Source of the DNA: an uncultured Clostridia bacterium
Lineage (GTDB): Bacteria > Bacillota > Clostridia > Christensenellales > Borkfalkiaceae
DNA length: 64,000 nt
Direction: 5' to 3'
Assembly: GCA_934247225.1 (NCBI GenBank)
Contig: CAKQJE010000001.1
Location: 62,001 to 126,000 of the forward strand
Part shown: positions 8,242 through 16,251 of the stretch, piece after piece
Layout: the number at the start of each line of letters is the position of its first letter
Position numbering within the stretch: position 1 is the stretch's first letter
The notes under the pieces: model-generated
Databases searched by the model: none
What the model was told of the DNA's origin: nothing
The model's input: only the letters and a program-made list of their open reading frames with translations
Made by a program: the position numbers and the translations under genes

Positions 8242-11200
8242 ATGAAAAAGAAAAGTTTATTATTGACTATTTTGTCGGTAATAGCAGCCGTGTCTCTGGC
8301 AATCCCCGTTTTTGCGGCGTTTGCCGAGTCGGACGACGCGGAGGTTTCTGCCGAAAAAACGATTACCGTAGAAATTTTTAACGGTAGCAATGCGGACGAA
8401 CTCGATTTTACTAACCAGAGCGGAGCGACAACGGCTACGGTTGTCGACGACGACGGCGTTACCGCGATTCAGGTTGCAGGCAAATGGTCGGGTTTTATAC
8501 TTTTTAACGATACAATCGATCTTACAAAAGCCAAAGACGGACAGCTTTGTTTCGAGTACAAAACTACGGGGGATAAAGCGTGGGCAAAAGTTGCGGCGGT
8601 GACATATGCAGGTTATTGGAAACAACCGGTGACGTTGAACTTTACCGAAGGAAGTGAAGGAAAAAGTGAAGGGAATGAAGTTGGATTAGCTGCGGATTAC
8701 ACCGTAAAGAAATATGATCTTTCTCCGCTTACGGAGGCGCAGCTTGCAAAATTCAGAGGCTTTGCAATAGGAACAGACGGAACATTCTTGTTTAAAAGAA
8801 TTTGGGTTGAATATCCTAACCCCGATTACGTAGACCCCGTTGAACCCGATACCCCGAGCGAAGAAGGCACTTACGAGCTTCTTACCGAAGCCGTAACCGC
8901 CGCTCAGGATTCGACCTGGCAATACGTTGCCGTTATCCCTTCCGAATACGGCATAAAAGCGGGCGATAAAATCAAAATAACTTACAGCATAGTAAACGAG
9001 GTTCCCGAAACGGGAAAGGCGTTTGATATGTGGGTCGGCGATTCCAAAATATCCTTTAACGGCGAAACGCAGGAAAATTACGTTTTCACTCAGACCGGAA
9101 CGTGGAAATACACGTTTAACGCCGCTTATTCGGGCGATATCAAATTCGGGCTCTGGAGTACGGTATTTTCGATTTCGTCCGCCGAACTCACGATAATAAA
9201 GAACGAAGAGGTCAAGGTTACGGGCTATGATATTTTCACGGGTATAACCGAGGTCGGCGAGCCCGCGCAGAACGCCGCGGGTACGGCATGGACAGCCGCT
9301 TACACCGCAGAAGTTTCGGGTAAAGTCGTGTCCGACGGAACGGCGCTCGCTTTCGGAACGTTTGAAGACGGAACCTATTATATAATCGGTACAAACGCGA
9401 AAACTTCGACCCGCGCGACGATCGCTATGACGGATATAACTCCCGCGCTTCTGGGCGGCGGAAAACTTACTTTCAAAGCTAAGTTCGATTTCGCTTCGGA
9501 AGAGGGAAGATACGTCAATCTCAGAATTTTCTACGAGTGCGGACAGTGGGGCGAAGCGGCTTTCGTCGAAGTGCCTTTAAGCGATTATGTCGCAGGCGAA
9601 TGGAAAGATTATTCCGTCGCGCTTACAACCCTTAACGTCGGAATTTCCGCAAACAGCACGTTCGGCAATCCCGTGAACGGAAAGTGGTTCGATTGGACCA
9701 AGTTTGTTGGTATCGGTCTTGCGAGCGGTTCCTCGGGCGAAGGAGACAACGTAGTTTCCTTTGCGGACGTTAAGATAACGGACGTAAACGAAAAAACCAT
9801 AAAAGGTATCGAAGCGGTCGGCGCGAAAACCGATTATTCTTCGGGCGACGATTTCGATACGACGGGTATGACCGTAAACGTCGTTTTAGATGACGATACG
9901 AAAGTAGAAGTTAAAAATTACACGGTCGCTCCCGAAAAACTTGCCGCGGATACCGAAAAAGTTACGGTAAGTTGGAGCTATAACGGGAAAACTTACACAA
10001 CGGATATAGCCGTTACCGTAACCGCGGAGTTCGCTTCGATAAAAGTTAAAACCAATCCGACAAAAACGGCATATAAATCGGGCGAAAAGTTCGATAAAAG
10101 CGGAATGGTCGTAGTTGCGGTGAAAGCGGACGAAGACGAAACCGAAGTCGAAATCACCGATTACGCTTGCTACACGGGCGTGCTTTACAGCGGAATGACG
10201 ACCGTTGAGATCGAATATCTCGGTCTTAAAACCACGGTTGCCGTAACCGTTTCGGACTTCGAACACAAATTGTCGCTTACCGAAAAAGCTTTCGCCAAAG
10301 ACGGCGAGCCGAATTACGGCTGGAAAGCCCAGGTTGCTTCGAAAGAACTTACTTCCGAGGCAAAATACAACGCCGCTACCGAAGCGGATCAGGCGAAACT
10401 CGCCGTTACGCCGAAGGACGCCGAAAGAGGTTATTATATAAGTGCTAAGTTCGATTCCAACAACTACGCTACGAGAATTTTCGAAAACGGCGTTGCCGAT
10501 TATAAGCTTTACGATATATATAACGAAATCGATTACAGCGGTACGATTTCGATAACTTACAGAACGACTTCGACTTTCGATAAAGCCGTAAACTTCGGTC
10601 TCGCAAACTTCAAGGAGTGGAACCTCGGATATCATAACGCCGATATTTCTTCTTATATCGTTTCCGACGGTGAATGGCACACAATGTATTTCGACATCGC
10701 GCTTTGCGTCGGCGAAATAGACGGTATGCTCTGGGGCGGAATTACGGGCGACGTCGATTTGAATAAAGTCGTAGGTTTTGCCGTTCAGTCCAAAGCGGCA
10801 GGAACGCTCGATATAATTGACGTTTCCGTCAATTGGAACGGTCCCGCGGACGCGGCGAAAGCCGTCGACACAACGGCTCCCGAGTACACTTACGGCGGAG
10901 AAATGACCATTCGCGCCAAAGCGGGTGACGAAGCTCCCGATTTCTCTTCCGAAAAAGCTCGCGACAAAAACGACGGCGAAATAAAAGTTACCGTTGAATG
11001 GTCGGACGGAGCTTTGACGGCAGACGGAAAACTTAACGAAGGAACTCACACCGTAAAGCTTTACGCCGTTGATAAAGCGGGTAACAAGACTGAACCCTAT
11101 ATCGTGCAGGTAATCGTTGAAAAGGACGAAACTCCCGACGATTCGACAAGCGGATCCGACTCGGTTAAAGACAGTGAAAAGCCTTCTTCGGGCGAATCGA

Positions 11201-11364
11201 CGGGCGGATCGACAGGCGGATCGGACTCTTCAAAAACCGATCCCACGAAACCCGACCCCGCAAACAAGGGTTGTTTAAGCGCGGTAAACACCGTTTCGGT
11301 ATCTGCCGTAGTGCTTCTTATCGCGGGTGCGTTCGTTCTCGCAAAGAAGAAAAAAGAAGACTGA
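8242..11364 (+). CDS. Exported Ig-like / carbohydrate-binding-like surface protein
   Basis: 1040 residues with a textbook signal peptide (MKKKSLLLTILSVIAAVSLA, cleavage near A-F-A-E) behind a perfect AAGGAGG. It has three beta-sandwich, CBM-like regions (about 35-195, 210-315 and 330-510). Two group-3 bacterial Ig-like domains follow (about 512-590 and 592-675; each carries Y-x-S-G-(D/E)-x-F-D-x-(T/S)-G-M). Another beta region (680-870) and a cell-adhesion-like Ig domain (about 875-955, A-V-D-K-A-G-N) come next. The end is a Ser/Asp/Thr-rich linker, N-K-G-C-L-S, a transmembrane segment and K-K-K-K-E-D. No catalytic motif is visible, so it is probably a surface adhesin or glycan-binding partner of the glycosidase encoded just upstream. 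The anchor matches that protein's. Confidence 0.8.
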   Translation: MKKKSLLLTILSVIAAVSLAIPVFAAFAESDDAEVSAEKTITVEIFNGSNADELDFTNQSGATTATVVDDDGVTAIQVAGKWSGFILFNDTIDLTKAKDGQLCFEYKTTGDKAWAKVAAVTYAGYWKQPVTLNFTEGSEGKSEGNEVGLAADYTVKKYDLSPLTEAQLAKFRGFAIGTDGTFLFKRIWVEYPNPDYVDPVEPDTPSEEGTYELLTEAVTAAQDSTWQYVAVIPSEYGIKAGDKIKITYSIVNEVPETGKAFDMWVGDSKISFNGETQENYVFTQTGTWKYTFNAAYSGDIKFGLWSTVFSISSAELTIIKNEEVKVTGYDIFTGITEVGEPAQNAAGTAWTAAYTAEVSGKVVSDGTALAFGTFEDGTYYIIGTNAKTSTRATIAMTDITPALLGGGKLTFKAKFDFASEEGRYVNLRIFYECGQWGEAAFVEVPLSDYVAGEWKDYSVALTTLNVGISANSTFGNPVNGKWFDWTKFVGIGLASGSSGEGDNVVSFADVKITDVNEKTIKGIEAVGAKTDYSSGDDFDTTGMTVNVVLDDDTKVEVKNYTVAPEKLAADTEKVTVSWSYNGKTYTTDIAVTVTAEFASIKVKTNPTKTAYKSGEKFDKSGMVVVAVKADEDETEVEITDYACYTGVLYSGMTTVEIEYLGLKTTVAVTVSDFEHKLSLTEKAFAKDGEPNYGWKAQVASKELTSEAKYNAATEADQAKLAVTPKDAERGYYISAKFDSNNYATRIFENGVADYKLYDIYNEIDYSGTISITYRTTSTFDKAVNFGLANFKEWNLGYHNADISSYIVSDGEWHTMYFDIALCVGEIDGMLWGGITGDVDLNKVVGFAVQSKAAGTLDIIDVSVNWNGPADAAKAVDTTAPEYTYGGEMTIRAKAGDEAPDFSSEKARDKNDGEIKVTVEWSDGALTADGKLNEGTHTVKLYAVDKAGNKTEPYIVQVIVEKDETPDDSTSGSDSVKDSEKPSSGESTGGSTGGSDSSKTDPTKPDPANKGCLSAVNTVSVSAVVLLIAGAFVLAKKKKED

Positions 11365-11388
11365 AAAGCTTTGAAATAAGCTAAAAAA

Positions 11389-11418
11389 GGGCGCGCCCGA
11401 ACACGTTCGGGCGCGCCC
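11389..11418. terminator. GC-rich hairpin after the surface-protein gene
   Basis: A perfect 14-bp inverted repeat (GGGCGCGCCCGAAC and its complement) with a 2-nt spacer, but no T-tract follows. It may stabilise the 3' end rather than terminate; the next hairpin carries the T-run. Confidence 0.6.
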
Positions 11419-11441
11419 GCAATAATATGCTTAAAAATAAT

Positions 11442-11480
11442 AAAAGTCCTCGTATAAGTCGATTAACGAGGACTTTTTTA
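11442..11480. terminator. Terminator with the conserved loop, copy 2
   Basis: AAAAGTCCTCG (11442-11452) pairs perfectly with CGAGGACTTTT (11467-11477) around the loop TATAAGTCGATTAA, followed by more T. This is the clearest example of the dispersed element acting as a Rho-independent terminator. It sits between the convergent surface-protein gene and mgtE. Confidence 0.85.
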
Positions 11481-11497
11481 ATTGAATAATTAGTAAA

Positions 11498-12946
11498 TCA
11501 AATGGCAAATAAGCCTATTTCGACGAACAGAAGAAGGGAAAGCCCGTAATAAACGCAAACGGCGATAAGATCGTTAAGCGTCGTGATGAGCGGCCCCGAA
11601 GCGACGGCGGGGTCGATTCCGATTTTCTTGAAGCATATCGGAACGAGCGTTCCGTCAAGGCTTGCCATAAGCATACCCGCGGCGAGCGAAAATCCTATGC
11701 ACGCCGAAATTTCGAAACCGAAATATTTCGGAGCGTTCGCGGTGAGCGCGCCCGGGATAAACGTAAGATATAAACCTACGGCGATAAACGCCAGCGTGCC
11801 TATTATAAGTCCGTTCATAAGACCTATCCGCATTTCCTTCAATATAAATTTGAACTTTTCTTTTCCCGAAACGGCGTCTTCGTTCAGAACTCGTATCGTA
11901 ACCGCCAGAGACTGCGTTCCCGTATTTCCGCTCATATCGAGAATAAGGCTCTGGAAAGAGTAGAGGATAACGAGATTTGCCGCGGTGACGGCTGTCTGAA
12001 ACTGGCTTATTATGCTCGAAACGACAAGCCCGAGTCCTAAAAGAATCAGAAGCCACGGAAGCCTTTTCGCGATACTTTTCAAAAGCGGTTCGTTCACGTC
12101 TTCGGCTTCGGTCAGACCTGCGAGTTTCGCGTAGTCGTCGCCCGCTTCTTCGTCAACGACTTCAACGATGTCGGACGAAGTTATAACGCCGATAAGTTTG
12201 TTTTCGGCGTTTAAAACGGGGATGGAGTCCTCGGAGTAGTCCTTTAACTGCTCGATACATTCCTCGATCGTCTCTTTTGCGTAAACGTAAGGATAAGAAG
12301 TCGTTATTATCGGTTCGAGGGGAGTTCCCTCTCTCGCCCTTATAAGGTCGCTTAAATCGATCGCGCCGTAAAAAGTACCGTCTTGATTGAGCGCGTAAAG
12401 GGTGGAAATGTTGTCGTTTTCGCCCGCCTCTTTTATGACGGTGCGCATAGCCTGCTTAACGCTGAAATCCTTGCTCAGTGCAACGAAGTTCGTCGTCATT
12501 TTGCTACCGATCTGGTCGTCGTCGTAGGAATCGATAAGCTGAATGTCTTTGGCGGCTTCTTTTTCCATAAGCCCCATGATCTCTTCTTTCTTATCGTCTT
12601 CGAGTTCGTCTAAAACGTCGATTGCGTCGTCGGCGTCCATGCTTTCGATAATGTCCGCCGCTTTTTCGCTGTCGAGTTCTTCTATGTACTCTTCGACGTC
12701 GTCGAGGTATGCGAAAATTTCCGAAACCGTATCCACGCCGAGGACTTTATAAAGTTTAAGTCGCTCGTCTTTGGTAAGTCTCGGCAAAACCGCCGCTATA
12801 TCGTTTTCGTGGTAATTTCCGAGGTCTTTTTTTAATTGTTCGGGAGGTTCGTTGCTTTGAAGAAGTTGTATAAGCTCTTCTTCGTAATCTCTTTTTTCGG
12901 GTATATCATCGATCTCGTGTTCCTGATTTTTAATCTCTTCGCTCAT
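11498..12946 (-). CDS. mgtE: Magnesium transporter MgtE
   Basis: 482 residues, matching the MgtE family: an Asp/Glu-rich MgtE_N superhelix (about 30-155), two CBS domains (about 160-290) that sense cytosolic Mg2+, and a C-terminal membrane domain with five hydrophobic segments (about 310-480). The conserved S-G-N-T-G-T-Q-S pore region is visible around residue 345. It forms a homodimeric Mg2+ channel in the cytoplasmic membrane. AAAGGAGG precedes ATG with ideal spacing. It is a single-gene unit; no M-box riboswitch was recognised in the roughly 90-base leader. Confidence 0.95.
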   Translation of the reverse strand: MSEEIKNQEHEIDDIPEKRDYEEELIQLLQSNEPPEQLKKDLGNYHENDIAAVLPRLTKDERLKLYKVLGVDTVSEIFAYLDDVEEYIEELDSEKAADIIESMDADDAIDVLDELEDDKKEEIMGLMEKEAAKDIQLIDSYDDDQIGSKMTTNFVALSKDFSVKQAMRTVIKEAGENDNISTLYALNQDGTFYGAIDLSDLIRAREGTPLEPIITTSYPYVYAKETIEECIEQLKDYSEDSIPVLNAENKLIGVITSSDIVEVVDEEAGDDYAKLAGLTEAEDVNEPLLKSIAKRLPWLLILLGLGLVVSSIISQFQTAVTAANLVILYSFQSLILDMSGNTGTQSLAVTIRVLNEDAVSGKEKFKFILKEMRIGLMNGLIIGTLAFIAVGLYLTFIPGALTANAPKYFGFEISACIGFSLAAGMLMASLDGTLVPICFKKIGIDPAVASGPLITTLNDLIAVCVYYGLSLLLFVEIGLFAI

Positions 12947-13035
12947 ATCCGACCTCCTTTTTAATAATATTGTTCGCGCGCGTAATTTCGTTACAAGTAC
13001 GCTTTTTAAGCCCCGGGTTTTCTCTTGTCCGTGCT

Positions 13036-13064
13036 ATTTTAACATATTTTAAAAAAAATAACAA
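13036..13064 (-). promoter_or_regulatory. Promoter of mgtE
   Basis: On the minus strand: TTGTTA (13064-13059), a 17-bp spacer and TAAAAT (13041-13036). It lies back to back with the galM promoter. Confidence 0.55.
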
Positions 13065-13082
13065 GAAAATGCCTTAAAAACC

Positions 13083-13111
13083 TTTACAAAAAATTTTTTT
13101 CGTTGTACAAT
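13083..13111 (+). promoter_or_regulatory. Promoter of galM
   Basis: TTTACA (13083-13088), a 17-bp spacer and TACAAT (13106-13111), 30 bp before the galM start; AAGGAG follows at 13125. Confidence 0.65.
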
Positions 13112-13140
13112 ACATATGCTGACTAAGGAGCGGTAAACGT

Positions 13141-14160
13141 ATGAATAAGAAATTGTTCGGCAAACTTCAAGACGGAAGAGCCGTTTACGCTTTTGTGTTA
13201 TCGAACGAGTTTATAGAATTTACCGTTTTAACTTACGGCGCAACCATTCAATCTTTGAAATACAAAGGTAAGGAAATGGTGCTGGGTTACGAAACCTTGG
13301 CTGAGTACGAGTTCGAGGACGGTTGTCTCGGCGCGACGATCGGCAGATATGCGGGGCGTATCGGCGGGGCGAAATTTACGCTTAACGGCAAAAAACATAA
13401 ACTCTTTAAAAACGACGGCGTAAATTGCCTTCACGGCGGAAAAATCGGCTTTAACAAAGCCGTCTGGACGGTCGACGAAACCGTCGGCGCAGGCGAAGAT
13501 TTTGTCGAGATGAAATACGTTTCTCCCGACGGAGAAGAAAATTTCCCCGGTAATTTGGTCGTCAGAGCGAGATTTTCGATTGTCGGTAAATCCGTTAAAG
13601 TCGCTTACTATGCGACGACGGACAAAGATACTTTCGTCAATCTGACAAATCACGTTTATTTCAATTTGCTTCATACTCCCGTTATCGATACGCATTATCT
13701 TAAACTCGACGCCGACTCGTTTATGGAAATAGACGAAAATATGACGCCTACGGGTAAAAAGATGATGGTCGAAGGAACTCCTATGGACTTCCGCCGCGCG
13801 AAATCGGTATTTCGGGATATAGACGAAGATAACGAGCAGCTTAAAATCGCAGGCGGTTACGACCACAATTTCGTCATTTGCGGCGAAGGGTTCCGTAAAT
13901 TCGCCGAGCTTTCCACAATGACGGACAGCGTTCGTATGCGCGCTTACACGGACAGACCGTGCGTTCAGCTTTACAGCGGCAATTTTCTCACGAGAAGAGC
14001 AGTTTCAGGCGGCGAGATCGCGGGCAGAAGATGCGGTTTGTGCTTAGAAACGCAAGGTTATCCGAATTCGATGAATACGGGAAACGAAACCGCGGATTTA
14101 TTGAAAGCGGGCGAAACGTTTACGTCCGTAACCGAATTCGAATTCGACGAATATTGTTAA
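13141..14160 (+). CDS. galM: Aldose 1-epimerase (galactose mutarotase)
   Basis: 339 residues, standard GalM length. It interconverts the alpha and beta anomers of galactose and glucose in the cytoplasm and feeds the Leloir pathway together with galE in this window. Recognisable motifs: Y-G-A-T-I-Q near the N-terminus, IGRYAGRI, C-L-H98-G-G, catalytic base region N-L-T-N-H171-V-Y-F-N-L, and the acid in L-E303-T-Q-G-Y-P. It is a single gene with its own promoter and ATG preceded by AAGGAG. The next gene downstream on this strand is tRNA-Ala, after a hairpin. Confidence 0.95.
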   Translation: MNKKLFGKLQDGRAVYAFVLSNEFIEFTVLTYGATIQSLKYKGKEMVLGYETLAEYEFEDGCLGATIGRYAGRIGGAKFTLNGKKHKLFKNDGVNCLHGGKIGFNKAVWTVDETVGAGEDFVEMKYVSPDGEENFPGNLVVRARFSIVGKSVKVAYYATTDKDTFVNLTNHVYFNLLHTPVIDTHYLKLDADSFMEIDENMTPTGKKMMVEGTPMDFRRAKSVFRDIDEDNEQLKIAGGYDHNFVICGEGFRKFAELSTMTDSVRMRAYTDRPCVQLYSGNFLTRRAVSGGEIAGRRCGLCLETQGYPNSMNTGNETADLLKAGETFTSVTEFEFDEYC

Positions 14161-14164
14161 TTAC

Positions 14165-14192
14165 GCTGTTTCGGCAAAATTACCGAAACAGC
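14165..14192. terminator. Hairpin after galM
   Basis: GCTGTTTCGG (14165-14174) pairs with CCGAAACAGC (14183-14192). It is followed by an A-run rather than a T-run on this strand, so plus-strand termination would be weak. Confidence 0.5.
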
Positions 14193-14229
14193 GAAAAAAA
14201 AGAAACGAAAATCAATCGTTTCGTATAAT

Positions 14230-14305
14230 GGGGATATGGCTCAGTTGGTAGAGCGATGCGTTCGCAACGCATAGGCCGAGGGTTCGAGTCCCTTTATCTC
14301 CACCA
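14230..14305 (+). tRNA. tRNA-Ala (anticodon CGC)
   Basis: A complete 76-nt cloverleaf. Acceptor GGGGATA pairs with TATCTCC and contains the G3:U70 wobble that marks alanine tRNAs. The D arm is GCTC...GAGC, the anticodon stem is ATGCG/CGCAT with loop TTCGCAA (anticodon CGC, reads GCG), the T loop is TTCGAGT, the discriminator is A, and CCA is encoded. A TATAAT sits directly against the 5' end (14224-14229), too close to serve as this tRNA's own -10, so transcription probably comes from upstream. Confidence 0.95.
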
Positions 14306-14345
14306 CGAAAAAAGACAGGCAACAGCCTGTTTTTTTTCGTGGTGG
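14300..14345 (+). terminator. Terminator whose stem includes the tRNA 3' end
   Basis: ACAGGC-AACA-GCCTGT followed by eight T forms an intrinsic terminator. The inverted repeat continues outward: CCACCACGAAAAAA (14300-14313) mirrors TTTTTTCGTGGTGG (14332-14345), so the outer arm overlaps the encoded CCA of tRNA-Ala. Confidence 0.75.
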
Positions 14346-14353
14346 AATTTAAA

Positions 14354-14462
14354 GGATGAGTACGCGGCAACTTGTTGCCGTCGGTCGTCAATTTGCCGCA
14401 GGCAAATTCTTGCCGAGGGGTTCCCGCTTGCGGGAAACGGCAAAATCCCTTTATCTCCTCCA
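14354..14462 (+). pseudogene. Decayed tRNA-Ala-like copy filled with palindromes
   Basis: The last 17 bases (14446-14462) repeat the 3' end of tRNA-Ala with one mismatch, and CCGAGGGGTTC at 14413-14423 mirrors its T-arm start. A perfect palindrome, TTCCCG-CTTG-CGGGAA (14421-14436), sits where the T loop should be. Two more hairpins precede it: CGGCAA-CTTG-TTGCCG (14365-14380) and AATTTGCC-GCA-GGCAAATT (14390-14408). An outer TTGCCG/CGGCAA pair (14410-14415 and 14438-14443) encloses the third. I read this as a degenerate duplicate tRNA or an attachment-site scar; an uncharacterised structured RNA is the alternative. Confidence 0.4.
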
Positions 14463-14539
14463 TTGGGGTTCGGTTTCGACAAAAACCAAACGACTGAATG
14501 AAATAACGAAAAATATTTACAACTTGTTATTTTTCAATA

Positions 14540-14568
14540 TTGACTTTCTGTGAAATAACGGCTATAAT
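14540..14568 (+). promoter_or_regulatory. Strong promoter before the broken fic gene
   Basis: TTGACT (14540-14545), a 17-bp spacer and TATAAT (14563-14568), followed by AAGGAG and ATG 14598. The control region is intact although the gene is dead. Confidence 0.75.
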
Positions 14569-14597
14569 AATAGCAGAGTAATTTCAAGGAGTGCTTT

Positions 14598-16198
14598 ATG
14601 AACAGAGCAGGACAATATATTACTGCGCTTGGCGGGGTAGCCGCTTACAAAGCGTATAAACCTAATCCGTTGCCGCCGTTTCCAGAGATCGAAATGGACA
14701 TAGAAATGGTTGCATTGCTTTCTAAGGCGCATTATTATCTCGGAAAGTAGGATATGACGTCGGACCTTATTCCCGATATGAACCTGTTTTTGAGCGCATA
14801 CGTCCGTAAAGAGGCGCTTCTTAGCAGTCAGATCGAAGGAACGCAGACAACTTTGGAAGACGTGCTTAATCCTAACGTTGACGTGGCGGTAAATCTTGAA
14901 GTAAACGACGTAGTTAATTACGTAAACGCTCTTAACTATGCTATCGAGCGGATGAAAGAGTTGCCTGTATGCAACAGGCTTTTATGCGATACTTACAAGG
15001 TTTTAATGCAAGGTGTTCGAGGGCAGGAAAAAATCCCGGGGAATTCCGCCGCAGTCAGAATTGGATAGGCTCGTCAAACAGTAATTTGCAGACGGCAAGA
15101 TACGTTCCGCCGACAGTGGAAGATATGCAAATCGCAATGAGCGACCTCGAAAAGTTCATAAACGACTACGATATGGATATTTTGCTGAAAACGGCGCTCG
15201 TGCATTATCAATTTGAAACCGTTCACCCGTTTTTGGACGGCAACGGTCGCGTCGGAAGAATGCTTATCACGTTGATGTTGCTTGCCGACGGAATACTTCG
15301 TCGCCCTGTACTATATTTGTCGTTGTATCTGAAAACAAATCGTATTGAATACTACGACAGGTTAAGCGAAGTACGCGTTAAAGGTAATTACGAACAGTGG
15401 ATAAAATTCTTTTTGCGCGGAATTATTGAAACTTGCGACGACGGTATAAGAACAATCGAAAGCATAAATTCGCTTATCAAAGCGGACGAAGAAAAACTTG
15501 TCAAGAAAACCGAAACGGTTTCAAAGGTTTTCGATTATATCAAAGAACACCCGATTATCTCTATCGGCAAAGCCGCAACCGCGCTCGGTTTGTCATATAA
15601 CGGTGTGTCCGGTGCTGTCAAAAAGATGGTTGAAGTCGGCATATTAAAAGAAACGACTACAAAGGCGCGCTATTATTACGGCGAGGTTATCGCGCACGCT
15701 AAAAAGCTTACCGATCTGCCGATAACGATCGTCGAATCCACCAAAGCTTCCGAGCCGAATTACTCGGCTGAGCTTGTCGATATAATGTGCCTTAACCGTT
15801 ATTACGGCTGGTACGACGAGTTCTCAAATCTTGACGCCGTCGAACCGCTGTATAAGGACGAATTTAAAAAATATCACGATAAATACGGAAAGCCGATAAT
15901 ACTCACGGAGTTCGGCGCGGAGGCACTTTCGGGGTTTCATTCTTTAAGCGCGGAGGCGTTTTCGGAGGAATATCAGAAAGCGATAATAGAGAAAACCTGC
16001 GAAGTTATCGACGAAATTCCGTACGTAATCGGCGAACAAGTCTGGAACTTCGCCGATTTCAAAACCCGCGAAGGGGTTTTAAGACCGGGCGGAAACAGAA
16101 AGGGCGTTTTTCACCAAAGACCGTCAGCCGAAGCTTTCGGCATATTACCTTCGCGAGCGTTGGAAAAACAAAACCGAAAAATAAAAAACGCCCGATAA
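14598..16198 (+). pseudogene. Broken Fic-domain gene fused to a beta-glucuronidase 3' remnant
   Basis: The frame begins M-N-R-A-G-Q-Y-I, the typical start of a Fic-family protein (AMP- or nucleotide-transfer enzymes). An in-frame TAG at 14748-14750 falls where family members read G-K-L-D-G. The frame resumes (S-S-Q-I-E-G-T-Q) and shifts near 15030 in an A-run that is one base short of G-Q-E-K-N-P-G-E-F-R. It continues in the next frame with the Fic motif H-P-F-L-D-G-N-G-R and a winged-helix tail. From about 15675 it becomes the C-terminal third of a GH2 beta-glucuronidase: L-N-R-Y-Y-G-W, nucleophile region L-T-E-F-G and V-G-E-Q-V-W-N-F-A-D-F. The GH2 acid/base region is missing. The stop lies inside a dispersed repeat. 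An internal deletion joining two neighbouring genes is inferred. Confidence 0.88.
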
Positions 16199-16209
16199 TC
16201 GACTTATAG
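16196..16209 (-). repeat. Dispersed conserved-loop element, copy 3 (inverted)
   Basis: TAATCGACTTATAG. Its first three bases are the stop codon of the Fic-GUS frame. On the minus strand a CGCC/GGCG stem and six T flank the loop. ACTCTCAAAT upstream (16217-16226, reversed) matches the same position of copy 7. Confidence 0.75.
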
Positions 16210-16251
16210 GCGCACATTTGAGAGTTATTTAAAGCAAAAAGGATAAATTTT

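Noticed and set aside
12947..13035. M-box riboswitch before mgtE
   Set aside because: The leader is only about 90 bases and the conserved M-box helices could not be recognised.
14224..14229. TATAAT as the tRNA-Ala promoter
   Set aside because: It touches the first tRNA base, so transcription would start inside the tRNA; no matching -35 box was seen.
14212..14482. Minus-strand peptides across tRNA-Ala (G-G-D-K-G-T-R-T-L-G type)
   Set aside because: This is the well-known spurious translation of the antisense of a tRNA gene.
14748..14750. Stop-codon recoding (TAG read as an amino acid)
   Set aside because: The same gene also has a frameshift and a truncation, and TAG, TAA and TGA all end normal genes in this window, so ordinary gene decay is simpler.
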